Below, piece by piece: positions 19,042-25,904 of a stretch of DNA of 64,000 nucleotides (its first letter is position 1; every line of letters starts with the position of its first letter). The notes below the pieces were generated by a model. The model worked only from the letters and a program-made list of their open reading frames with translations, did no database searches and had not been told where the DNA came from. Where the stretch lies: assembly GCF_000349325.1 (NCBI RefSeq), contig NC_020504.1, positions 1,832,053 through 1,896,052 on the forward strand. Direction: 5' to 3'. The DNA is from Streptomyces davaonensis JCM 4913 (GTDB lineage Bacteria > Actinomycetota > Actinomycetes > Streptomycetales > Streptomycetaceae). Both the position numbers and the translations under genes were made by a program.

Positions 19042-20171
19042 GACTCGTGGCCCTTCATCAGGTCGGGTGCGTCCCAGTCGCGTGCCACGTCCGCGGTGTC
19101 GGCACCCGGCTGCGCGGGGCCGGAGCGGACGGAGGTCGGGGTGGCGGAGAAGCGGGGCGCCGGGGCGGGCTGGGTGATGCCGCCGTGGTCGGTGAACGTG
19201 CCACGGGCGGCGAGGTGGGGGTGGTGCGGCGCCTCGCGGAGCGTGAGGACGGGGGCGACACAGGCGTCGGAGTCCTCGAATACGGCCGTCCACTCCTCCC
19301 GGGTACGGGACTTGAAGCGCGCGGTGACGGCCTCGCGCAGCTCGCCCCAGCGGGCCCAGTCCTTGCGCGCGTCGGCGTAGCCGTCGAGGCCGAGCAGGTC
19401 GAGGAAGGTGTCGTAGAACTGCGGCTCCAGGGCGCCGACGGCCATGTACTTGCCGTCCGCGGTCTCGTAGGTGCCGTAGTAGGGGCAGCCGCCGTCCAGG
19501 AGGTTGGCGGCGCGCTGGTCCTGCCAGCCGCCGGCGGCGAGCATGCCGTGGATCATCGCGGCGAGGTGGGAGGTGCCGTCCACGATGGCGGCGTCCACAA
19601 CCTGGCCGGTGCCGGTGGCGCGCGCGTGGTGCAGGGCGGCGAGGACGCCGACGACGAGGTAGAGGGAGCCGCCCGCGTAGTCGCCGAGGAGGTTGGCGGG
19701 GGCGGGCGGGGGCTCGCCGGGGGCGCCGATCATGCCGAGGGTGCCGGTGAGCGCGATGTAGCCGATGTCATGGCCGGCGCGCTGGGCGAGCGGGCCGTCC
19801 TGGCCCCAGCCGGTCATCCGGCCGTAGACGAGCCGGGGGTTGCGGGCCCGGCAGTCCTCGGGGCCGACGCCGAGGCGTTCGGCGACTCCGGGGCGGTAGC
19901 CCTCGATCAGGATGTCGGCGCGGGCGGCGAGGTCGAGGACGCGCGCGGCGCCGTCGGGCGACTTGAGGTCGACGAGCACCGAGCGCTTGTTGCGGTTGGT
20001 GACGTCGTACGCGGGATCGATCGCGAGTCCGGGGCCGCCGGGCCGGTCCACGCGGACGACATCGGCGCCGAGGTCGGCGAGGAGCATCGCAGCGAAGGGG
20101 CCTGGCCCGATTCCGGCCAGTTCCACCACGCGTACGCCGGTGAGCGGGCCGTGCAGCGGCGTCTTTGCCAT
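19038..20171 (-). CDS. CaiB/BaiF family CoA enzyme, probably alpha-methylacyl-CoA racemase
   Basis: 377 residues. The three catalytic residues known for mycobacterial MCR/AMACR are visible: His134 in GHDIGY, Asp164 in LGDYAGG and Glu249 in ALEPQFY. Those make a racemase more likely than a class III CoA-transferase. It would convert 2R- to 2S-methylacyl-CoA so that branched chains can enter beta-oxidation. It heads the four-gene operon with acyl-CoA dehydrogenase, thiolase and FadB-like genes. ATG 20171 is preceded by GGGGA at a good distance. Confidence 0.85.
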   Translation of the reverse strand: MAKTPLHGPLTGVRVVELAGIGPGPFAAMLLADLGADVVRVDRPGGPGLAIDPAYDVTNRNKRSVLVDLKSPDGAARVLDLAARADILIEGYRPGVAERLGVGPEDCRARNPRLVYGRMTGWGQDGPLAQRAGHDIGYIALTGTLGMIGAPGEPPPAPANLLGDYAGGSLYLVVGVLAALHHARATGTGQVVDAAIVDGTSHLAAMIHGMLAAGGWQDQRAANLLDGGCPYYGTYETADGKYMAVGALEPQFYDTFLDLLGLDGYADARKDWARWGELREAVTARFKSRTREEWTAVFEDSDACVAPVLTLREAPHHPHLAARGTFTDHGGITQPAPAPRFSATPTSVRSGPAQPGADTADVARDWDAPDLMKGHES

Positions 20172-20186
20172 CCGGTCCCCAGGGTA

Positions 20187-20221
20187 AGTGTGACACTACT
20201 GATGTAACACCAGGGATGTTA
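20187..20221. promoter_or_regulatory. Promoter/operator region of the beta-oxidation operon
   Basis: Two symmetric elements lie 16-50 bases upstream of the racemase start: AGTGT-G-ACACT (20187-20197) and TAACA-N7-TGTTA (20205-20221). On the minus strand TAACAT and TAGTGT are spaced 17 bases, a possible -35/-10 pair overlapped by the palindromes. The AT-richer content is unlike the flanking genes. A TetR-type acyl-CoA-responsive repressor is a reasonable guess. Confidence 0.45.
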
Positions 20222-20293
20222 GGAACTTGCCCCAATGAGCACAAGAGCAAGCGCTTAGTGACCTTACCGGGGTGGCTTACGGGGCGCCCTGCC

Positions 20294-20674
20294 TCAGCGG
20301 TCGTCGAGCTCGGCGACCAGCCGCTTCGGCGCGATGGTGCGGTAGCTCTCCTCCACCCAGTCGCACAGCAGCTCCGCGCGCGGGGCGCCCTTCTGCTCCA
20401 GCGGGACGCTCACCCAGCCGGACTTGCCGAGGCCGTATCCGGCGGGCTCGGCGCCGGGGCAGGTCAGCGCGTGGGCGTGGGCGGCCTCGTCCTTGAGCTT
20501 CACGGTGACGCCCAGCGGATAGCTGCCGTCGTCGACGCCGAGGAAGACGAACACCTTCTTGTTGACCTTCGCCACGGTCTCGCCCCACGGGAACTCCTCT
20601 TCGGCGCCGGGCATACCGAGGGCGAACTGGCGTACTTTCTCCCACTTCTTCAGGGCGTTCCGGTCCACGGCCAT
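20294..20674 (-). CDS. MmcQ/YjbR family protein
   Basis: 126 residues from ATG 20674, preceded by GGGAGG six bases upstream. Family landmarks are GAEEEFPWGETVAKVNKKVFVFLG near the start and LDDR at the end, with LGKSGWVSVPL in the middle (CyaY-like double-wing fold). Function is not established in the family beyond proposed DNA binding. The gene stands alone, divergent from the saccharopine-dehydrogenase-like gene. Confidence 0.85.
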   Translation of the reverse strand: MAVDRNALKKWEKVRQFALGMPGAEEEFPWGETVAKVNKKVFVFLGVDDGSYPLGVTVKLKDEAAHAHALTCPGAEPAGYGLGKSGWVSVPLEQKGAPRAELLCDWVEESYRTIAPKRLVAELDDR

Positions 20675-20765
20675 CCGCTGCCTCCCAGCCTGGTCGTCGG
20701 GCTCCGCACACCTCACGCTAGCCTCGGCCACCGACAACGGCGCGTGGTGCGGGACAAGAGGTGTC

Positions 20766-21944
20766 ATGAGCAGGCTGAGCAGGACGGACCGTCCCTACGA
20801 CATCGTGCTCTTCGGGGCCACCGGCTTCGCCGGGAAGCTCACCGCGGAGTACCTCGCGGCGCACGCCCCGGACGGGCTGCGCTGGGCGATCGCGGGCCGC
20901 GACGAGGCGAGACTGGAGCGGCTGCGCGAGGAGCTGCCGGGCGGCGAGCAGGTCGGCGTGGTCCGCGCCGACGTGGCGGACCCGGCATCGGTGCGCGAAC
21001 TCGCCCGGCACGCGCGCGTGGTGGCCACCACGGTGGGCCCCTATGTGCGCTACGGCGAGGAACTGGTCGCCGCCTGCGCGGACAGCGGCACGGACTATCT
21101 GGACCTCAGCGGTGAGCCGGAGTTCGTGGACCTGATGTACGTCCGCCATGACGCACGCGCGCGGGAGACGGGCGCCCGGCTGGTGCACGCGGCCGGGTTC
21201 GACTCGATCCCGCACGACCTGGGCGCGTACTTCACGGTCCGGCAGCTGCCCGAGGGTGTGCCCCTGACCGTGGACGGCTTCGTGACCGCGGACGCCATGT
21301 TCTCCGGCGGCACATTCGCCTCCGCACTCGGCCAGTTCGCGCGCGGGCGCCAGATGCTGGCCGCCGCCCGGGACCGGGCCCGGCACGAACCGCGCCTGGT
21401 GGGCCGCCGCGCGCTGGCCCCGACCGGGGCGCCCCGGTACGCCGGTGAGATCGGCGCCTGGGCGGTTCCGCTGCCGACCATCGACCCGCAGATCGTCCGC
21501 CGCTCCGCGAAGGCCCTGGACCGCTACGGTCCCGACTTCCGCTATCGCCACTACGCGGCGGTACGGCATCTGCCGGTCGCCGTGGCCGGTGTGGTGGGCG
21601 TGGGCGGGCTCGCCGCCGCGGCCCAGCTGCCGCCCGCCCGGCGCTGGCTCTCGGACCGGCTGAGGCCCGGCGACGGGCCGAGCCCGGAGAAGCGCGCGAA
21701 GAGCTGGTTCTCGGTCCGCTTCGTCGGCCAGGGCGGGGGCCGTCGGGTCTTCACCGAGGTCTCGGGCGGCGACCCCGGCTATGACGAGACGGCGAAGATG
21801 CTCGCCGAGTCGGCGCTCTGCCTCGCCTTCGACGAACTCCCGCCGACCGCCGGGCAGGTCACCACGGCCGTCGCGATGGGCGACGCGCTGATCGAGCGGC
21901 TGCGGCGGGCGGGGATCGTGTTCCGGGTGGCCGCGAGCCGTTAG
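20766..21944 (+). CDS. Saccharopine dehydrogenase-like / trans-acting enoyl reductase family protein
   Basis: 392 residues from ATG 20766. The N-terminal NAD(P)-binding motif is IVLFGATGFAGKLTAEYLA. The following VVATTVGPYVRYGEELVAAC and GTDYLDLSGEPEF are typical of the saccharopine-dehydrogenase-like family that includes mycobacterial trans-acting enoyl reductases. A hydrophobic stretch at about 262-285 (VAVAGVVGVGGLAAAAQL) may be a membrane anchor. No polyketide synthase is nearby, so lipid enoyl reduction is only a family-level guess. The TAG stop lies inside the left arm of the repeat that follows, so its C-terminus may have been set by that insertion. Confidence 0.82.
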   Translation: MSRLSRTDRPYDIVLFGATGFAGKLTAEYLAAHAPDGLRWAIAGRDEARLERLREELPGGEQVGVVRADVADPASVRELARHARVVATTVGPYVRYGEELVAACADSGTDYLDLSGEPEFVDLMYVRHDARARETGARLVHAAGFDSIPHDLGAYFTVRQLPEGVPLTVDGFVTADAMFSGGTFASALGQFARGRQMLAAARDRARHEPRLVGRRALAPTGAPRYAGEIGAWAVPLPTIDPQIVRRSAKALDRYGPDFRYRHYAAVRHLPVAVAGVVGVGGLAAAAQLPPARRWLSDRLRPGDGPSPEKRAKSWFSVRFVGQGGGRRVFTEVSGGDPGYDETAKMLAESALCLAFDELPPTAGQVTTAVAMGDALIERLRRAGIVFRVAASR

Positions 21945-22119
21945 GGCCTGTCGTCGAATTCCCGTCGTCCGCCCGGAGGGCGGGCCCGGCGGCGTCTGGT
22001 GCGTGCGATCGCAAGGCGCCGGAGCGCCCTCGTGGCGGAGCCACGTGGGCGGTTCGGCAACGCGGCGAGCGTGCGTGCCAGGCGTCGCCGGGCAGGCGGG
22101 AATTCGACGACAGGCCCTA
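21942..22119. repeat. MITE-like inverted-repeat element, about 178 bp
   Basis: Perfect 23-bp terminal inverted repeats at 21942-21964 (beginning TAGGGCCTGTCG) and 22097-22119. The arms continue inward as an imperfect repeat around GCCCGGCG.CG.CTGG on each side, and a small hairpin, CGTGGC-GGA-GCCACG, sits in the middle. There is no coding capacity. No clear target duplication is seen. Such GGGCCTGTCGTCGAATT elements occur in other Streptomyces genomes as far as I recall. Confidence 0.75.
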
Positions 22120-22130
22120 GGCCGACGGTC

Positions 22131-22292
22131 CTACAGCGGCCATTGGGCGACGGTGTAGAGCATCCCGCAGATCCAGGCGAACCCCGCGAGCGCGGCGAGG
22201 ACGAGCGCGGCGTTCACGACCCGCTCGACGGGACGGTCGGGGTCGGCGAGAGGCTTCGGGGAACGGTGCGAGGCCATGCGGTGGGAGGACAT
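22131..22292 (-). CDS. Small single-pass membrane protein
   Basis: 53 residues: ATG 22290-22292, stop TAG 22131-22133. After a basic N-terminus and PVERVVNAA comes one hydrophobic helix, ALVLAALAGFAWICGML, and a short tail, YTVAQWPL. Codon third positions are GC-rich as in real genes. It lies between the MITE-like repeat and endonuclease V, reading in the same direction as the latter with a 47-base gap. Function unknown. Confidence 0.7.
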   Translation of the reverse strand: MSSHRMASHRSPKPLADPDRPVERVVNAALVLAALAGFAWICGMLYTVAQWPL

Positions 22293-22339
22293 GCGCCCAG
22301 CCTGTCGAGCGGGCGGGGCGCGGACATCCGTACGGGTAC

Positions 22340-23470
22340 TCAGACGACGTACTCAGAAGGGGGCCAGTCCCCCAGCGCGGCTTCGAGGCGGTGCCGAAGT
22401 GCGGGATCGGGGGACGCCGCAGCGATCCGGCAGGCGAGCGGCCCGATCGCCCAGCCCGCGTGATAGTCGTAGTACGGCGGCTCGCCCGCGGCGTTGTGGG
22501 CGAGCTTGGCCACCAGTTCCGCGAGACGGAACAGCAGTTGGTCCTCGGCATGGATTCCGGCGCCCCGCGCCCGGCCGAAGAGTTCTGTGCCCCGGCTCCA
22601 CTGGTCCCGGTCGGCCGCCATCGCCAGCACGGCCTCGATCGCCGGGGACCGGGGCCCCTCCCCCGCGGCCGCCGCGAGCACCCGGCCCGCCCAGGTCACC
22701 GGGTCCCGCTGCCGTTCGTACAGCGTCCGGCCCCACGACCGGCTCCGGTCGGCACGCGCGCGTGCCGCGAGTTCCTCGTTCGGCTCGATGGCGGCCCGCA
22801 GCGCCTTCCGGCACAGCGCATCGGCCCTCCGCGTCGTCTCCGGAAGGCGATACGACGGGGTGAGGGCGAGGACGTGGGCGCAGGCGTTGTCGAGGGACAC
22901 GCGGTGGCCGACGGAGACGAAGACCGGCTTGACGGCCTCCCGCGTGCGCAGGGCACGCCCGACCTCCTCGGTGCCGGAGACCAGCGGCACCGCCGATCCG
23001 CGAGCCGCGCCGGGCTCGTCGTAGGAGAAGGTGAAGGGGTTCTTGGCCACGCCGATGGTGGGCAGGCCGGTGAGGACGCCGAGGTGGCTGGCGAGGCCGA
23101 AGCGGCGGGGGTGGGCGAGGCCGTAGCCGTCGCAGACCACCAGGCCCGGCGGGCCGGGCAGGGCATCGAGGGCGGCCAGCACCGTGGGGATCTCCCGGAA
23201 GGCGAGCAGCCCCGGAACGTACGGGAAGGAGATCCGGCCGACGGCCGTCGCCTCCGCGACGACCTCCAGGGTGGCCGCGTCCAGGGTGACGGCCGCGGCG
23301 GCCACGACGTCCAGTTCGTCGTCGTAGGCCACGTCCACGCCGGTGACCTGCCCGGTGCCGGGCGGCGGCCCCGGCTCGTCCAGCACCACGCGGGCGCGCA
23401 GCTCGTCCTGGACGGCACGGGCGTCTTCCTCGGTCGCGGGCCAGCCCGCGGGGATGCGTACGGTCGTCAT
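22340..23470 (-). CDS. nfi: Endonuclease V with an extra C-terminal domain
   Basis: 376 residues from ATG 23470. Residues 1-227 match endonuclease V (deoxyinosine 3' endonuclease): catalytic Asp46 in VTGVDVAYD, Glu93 in YVPGLLAFRE, Asp114 in VVCDGYGLAHPRRFG, then ASHLGVLTGLPTIGVAKNP. The usual family length is about 220-235 residues. Here a further 149 residues continue in frame from about IEPNEELAARARA, rich in aromatic and acidic patches, which I do not recognise. No frameshift or homopolymer marks the junction, so this looks like a true fusion. Confidence 0.88.
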   Translation of the reverse strand: MTTVRIPAGWPATEEDARAVQDELRARVVLDEPGPPPGTGQVTGVDVAYDDELDVVAAAAVTLDAATLEVVAEATAVGRISFPYVPGLLAFREIPTVLAALDALPGPPGLVVCDGYGLAHPRRFGLASHLGVLTGLPTIGVAKNPFTFSYDEPGAARGSAVPLVSGTEEVGRALRTREAVKPVFVSVGHRVSLDNACAHVLALTPSYRLPETTRRADALCRKALRAAIEPNEELAARARADRSRSWGRTLYERQRDPVTWAGRVLAAAAGEGPRSPAIEAVLAMAADRDQWSRGTELFGRARGAGIHAEDQLLFRLAELVAKLAHNAAGEPPYYDYHAGWAIGPLACRIAAASPDPALRHRLEAALGDWPPSEYVV

Positions 23471-23498
23471 GATGCCGTCGAGCGTACGGGCCCCGGGG

Positions 23499-23828
23499 TC
23501 AGCCCTTGCCACCCAGGGCGCGCTTGAGCTGGCTCTTGTTCATGTCCGAACGGCCATGGATGTTACGGCGCTTGGCCTCCTCGTAGAGCTGATCGTAGGT
23601 GGGCCCCTGCGCGCCCTTGCCGGACCGCAGGCCGCCCCTGCGGCCGGACGACATGTCCTCGGTCGAGGTGCGGCTCGCCGTCCTGGACTCGCCGGACCGG
23701 GCGCGTTCCTTGTTCACCGTGCGGGCCGCGATCTCCTTCGCCCGCGCGGTGCTCTCGCCGCGCTCCTGCGCGCTCTTCTTGATGTGCTCGTACTGCCGCT
23801 CCCGCTTGGGGCTCGAACCGCGTGGCAT
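23499..23828 (-). CDS. Small basic protein with C-terminal Rho-N/SAP-like helix pair
   Basis: 109 residues, strongly basic and Ser/Arg-rich. The first half is mostly charged (PKRERQYEHIKKSAQERG). The C-terminus, TYDQLYEEAKRRNIHGRSDM followed by NKSQLKRAL, resembles a Rho N-terminal or SAP-like nucleic-acid-binding helix pair. Homologues are often labelled plasmid stabilization protein, a name without functional support. It sits upstream of endonuclease V on the same strand with a 28-base gap. Confidence 0.8.
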   Translation of the reverse strand: MPRGSSPKRERQYEHIKKSAQERGESTARAKEIAARTVNKERARSGESRTASRTSTEDMSSGRRGGLRSGKGAQGPTYDQLYEEAKRRNIHGRSDMNKSQLKRALGGKG

Positions 23829-23875
23829 GTGCGCTCACTCCTTTCGCGTCAGCAGCCGAGTACCCCGGTTCGAGA

Positions 23876-24988
23876 TCACTTCTCCAGGCGTGCCGCGCGG
23901 CCCTTCTCGCCCGCTGCCCAGCAGCTCAGGTCGGGGGTGCAGTCGACGGTGTCGTACGAGCCGGTGTCGACGGTCCGCCAGGTGCGGCCGGCGTCGGTGG
24001 TCAGGTCGGTGCCGGTGGGGCCGACCGCGAGGGCGGCGGTGCGGCTGTGCGGGAGCCAGGCGACGCCGGAGCGGTAGGCGCTCACCGAAGTCCCGGCGGG
24101 ATGCCAGGTGCGGCCGCCGTCGGTGGTGCGGGCGGACGCCTGCGGGGAGGACTCCTCGGGGCGGTAGTCGCCACCCACCGCGAGCCCGTGGGCGCGGTCG
24201 CGGAAGGCGAGGCCGAAAACGCCCCGCGCGGGGTCGGCGGCCGGGAGGGGGCTGTCGGTGGCGGTCCAGGTGCGTCCCCGGTCGGCGGAGTGCAGGACAC
24301 GCGCGCGTGCCGCGCCGCCGGTGGCCAGCCAGACATCCTGGGACCCGGCCGTCACCAGGCACTGGCCACTGGCCGCGAACCCGGCCTCGCCGTCCAGCGC
24401 GGCGGGCATCCCGTCGTCGGGCAGGACCGTCCAACTGCGGCCGCCGTCCGCGGTCGACAGGATGCGGAACCTGCCGTCCACGGGGTCGCTCATCGCGAGC
24501 CCGTGCCGACGGTCGAAGAACGCCATGCAGTCGTAGAAGGCACGCGGCTCGGTGTTGCGGAACGCCTCGGTCCAGGTCGCGCCGCCGTCCTCGGTGCGAT
24601 ACACCCGGGACGCCTCCCCCTCGCCGATGGCCAGCGCCACGGCCCGGCGCGCGTCGAACGCCTCCACGTCCCGGAACTGAAGCTCCTCGGCGCCCGGGGG
24701 CGAGACGTTACGCCAGCTCGCGCCGCCGTCCGTGGTCCGCAGGACGGTGCCGGCGCTCCCGGCCAGCCAGGCGGTGTTCCGGCTGACGGCGGCGAGCCCC
24801 CGGAAGCGGACCGCGGGGCTGCCGGTGTCCTTCAGCTCCCAGTGCGCGGACCCGCCGTGTGCCGGTCCGGGCTCGTGCGCCCGCGCGGGTGCGGCCGTCA
24901 GCGCGGCCAGTACCGCCGCGCACCCCGCCCCCGCGGCCATCGTGCGAACCATGCGTCCCCAGCGTCGCGTGTTCCCCAAGGCCCTCAT
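23876..24988 (-). CDS. Secreted BNR/YCF48-like beta-propeller protein
   Basis: 370 residues. An N-terminal signal peptide (RTMAAGAGCAAVLAALTAAPARA) is followed by at least five repeats of the form RTTDGG.SW (TTDGGASWRN, TEDGGATWTE, TADGGRSWTV, SADRGRTWTA, TTDGGRTWHP, TTDAGRTWRT), the Asp-box of BNR/sortilin/YCF48 propellers. No catalytic sialidase residues are evident. It is likely an extracellular binding or assembly-type propeller. It precedes the small basic protein on the same strand. Confidence 0.85.
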   Translation of the reverse strand: MRALGNTRRWGRMVRTMAAGAGCAAVLAALTAAPARAHEPGPAHGGSAHWELKDTGSPAVRFRGLAAVSRNTAWLAGSAGTVLRTTDGGASWRNVSPPGAEELQFRDVEAFDARRAVALAIGEGEASRVYRTEDGGATWTEAFRNTEPRAFYDCMAFFDRRHGLAMSDPVDGRFRILSTADGGRSWTVLPDDGMPAALDGEAGFAASGQCLVTAGSQDVWLATGGAARARVLHSADRGRTWTATDSPLPAADPARGVFGLAFRDRAHGLAVGGDYRPEESSPQASARTTDGGRTWHPAGTSVSAYRSGVAWLPHSRTAALAVGPTGTDLTTDAGRTWRTVDTGSYDTVDCTPDLSCWAAGEKGRAARLEK

Positions 24989-25099
24989 GGCGGGCGAAGC
25001 TAGCCCACGCGCACGACGCCGTCCAGATGGCCTCGGCAGCCCCGAACGGCCTCCGCGGAACCGGGAGAAGAACGACGTCGCTCCGGTGCATGAAAAGCG

Positions 25100-25113
25100 G
25101 TGACAGAGGTCAC
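25100..25113. promoter_or_regulatory. Palindrome GTGAC-AGAG-GTCAC upstream of the SsgA-like gene
   Basis: A perfect 5+4+5 palindrome, 100 bases before the TTG start of the sporulation protein gene. It could be an operator for a developmental regulator. It resembles a BldD box only loosely (one base short in spacing), so I do not name the factor. Confidence 0.4.
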
Positions 25114-25212
25114 TCGCCCTCCCTGTGCACGGATCGGCCGTTTCCGTCGTCTCTAACAGTGCCCGGCCTCATCCGCCCGGCCCCGTCCCAGCCGTAGCAA
25201 GGGAGCAAGGCG

Positions 25213-25629
25213 TTGTCCTACGTCATCGAGCAGCCCGTGGAGGCCCGTCTCGTCGCCGCCGCGCCGCGGATGCCGAACATTCCCGCCACGCTGCACTACG
25301 ACCGGCGCGACCCGTTCGCCGTCCGGATGACCTTCCCGGCCCCGGCCACCCTGGAGGGCGTCGACGTGTGCTGGACGTTCAGCCGTGAACTCCTCGCCTC
25401 CGGACTCACGGAGAACGTCGGCCAGGGTGACGTCCGCGCCCGCCCGTACGGCTACGACCGCACCGTCCTGGAGTTCCACGCCCCCGAGGGCACGGCGGTC
25501 ATCCATGTCCGCACCGGCGAGGTGCGCCGCTTCCTGGACGCCACGAACGCACTCGTGCCGGTCGGCCTTGAGCACCTCCAGCTCGACCTGGACCACGATC
25601 TGGCGGAGCTGATGCGGGACGCCGCTTAA
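25213..25629 (+). CDS. ssgD: SsgA-like sporulation/cell-division protein, probably SsgD
   Basis: 138 residues from TTG 25213 with AAGGGAG upstream. Core SALP features are present: PATLHYDRRDPFAVRMTF, VCWTFSRELLASGLTENVGQGDVRARP, a PEGTAVIHV strand and FLDATNALVPVGLEH. SALPs are actinomycete-specific and control septum localisation and spore-wall formation. It is not SsgB by sequence. SsgD is favoured because I recall ssgD beside an ABC-F gene in S. coelicolor; the paralogue assignment rests on that synteny and on memory. The ABC-F promoter starts six bases after its stop. Confidence 0.85.
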   Translation: MSYVIEQPVEARLVAAAPRMPNIPATLHYDRRDPFAVRMTFPAPATLEGVDVCWTFSRELLASGLTENVGQGDVRARPYGYDRTVLEFHAPEGTAVIHVRTGEVRRFLDATNALVPVGLEHLQLDLDHDLAELMRDAA

Positions 25630-25634
25630 TTGCG

Positions 25635-25663
25635 TTGACACCCTTCCGGCCCTCTCCTACGGT
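25635..25663 (+). promoter_or_regulatory. Sigma70-type promoter of the ABC-F gene
   Basis: TTGACA (25635-25640), a 17-base spacer and TACGGT (25658-25663), a near-consensus vegetative promoter starting just after the SsgA-like stop. Transcription would begin near 25669, giving a leader of about 235 bases before the ABC-F ATG. Confidence 0.75.
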
Positions 25664-25700
25664 GTAGAACGGTCCTGTTGCCGCCGATTGGAGAAGGCCG

Positions 25701-25712
25701 TTGCTCGTCTGA
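25701..25712 (+). CDS. Minimal upstream ORF (start-Leu-Val-stop) in the ABC-F leader
   Basis: TTG CTC GTC TGA, preceded by GGAGAAGG (25690-25697), a strong ribosome site at suitable spacing. A three-codon frame with a good ribosome site inside a long leader suggests a regulatory uORF. Its stop overlaps the GAGG of the second uORF. Confidence 0.4.
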   Translation: MLV

Positions 25713-25716
25713 GGTC

Positions 25717-25830
25717 ATGAGACACCGCGTCGCACCCCGTGAGGTGCGTGCGCAGCGTGCGACCTCGGCGTACGAGCCGTCCTCCGGTACAGGGCTTTTC
25801 TCATGCCCGACATGCTCCCCATGTCCCTGA
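25717..25830 (+). CDS. 37-codon leader peptide (uORF) before the ABC-F gene
   Basis: ATG 25717 to TGA 25828-25830. The peptide is Arg-rich at first (MRHRVAPREV) and ends FSCPTCSPCP. GAGG lies two bases before the start. Its stop falls one base before a segment (25832-25844) that can pair with the ABC-F ribosome binding site. Within it, CGCACC/GGTGCG (25731-25748) and GAGGT/ACCTC (25741-25766) are mutually exclusive stems. Known actinobacterial ABC-F genes are often controlled by ribosome stalling in such leaders. Confidence 0.6.
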   Translation: MRHRVAPREVRAQRATSAYEPSSGTGLFSCPTCSPCP

Positions 25831-25831
25831 G

Positions 25832-25900
25832 GCCTCGCCCGCGGGTCGCAAGTGTCTCGATACGCGCTTGCCCTTGATCGCTTCGAGCAACCGCGGAGGC
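25832..25900 (+). promoter_or_regulatory. Structure able to sequester the ABC-F ribosome binding site
   Basis: GCCTC (25832-25836) plus CGCGG (25840-25844) pair with CCGCGGAGGC (25891-25900), covering the Shine-Dalgarno GGAGG at 25895-25899. The result is ten base pairs with a three-base bulge. A ribosome halted at the uORF stop (25828-25830) would cover the upstream strand and free the site. Only base pairing was inspected by eye. Confidence 0.55.
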
Positions 25901-25904
25901 CCGC

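Noticed and set aside
25091..25113. BldD box
   Set aside because: GTGACAGAGGTCAC lacks one spacer base of the BldD consensus as I recall it; reported only as a palindrome.
25213..25629. SsgB assignment
   Set aside because: The sequence differs clearly from SsgB as I remember it; the neighbourhood favours SsgD.
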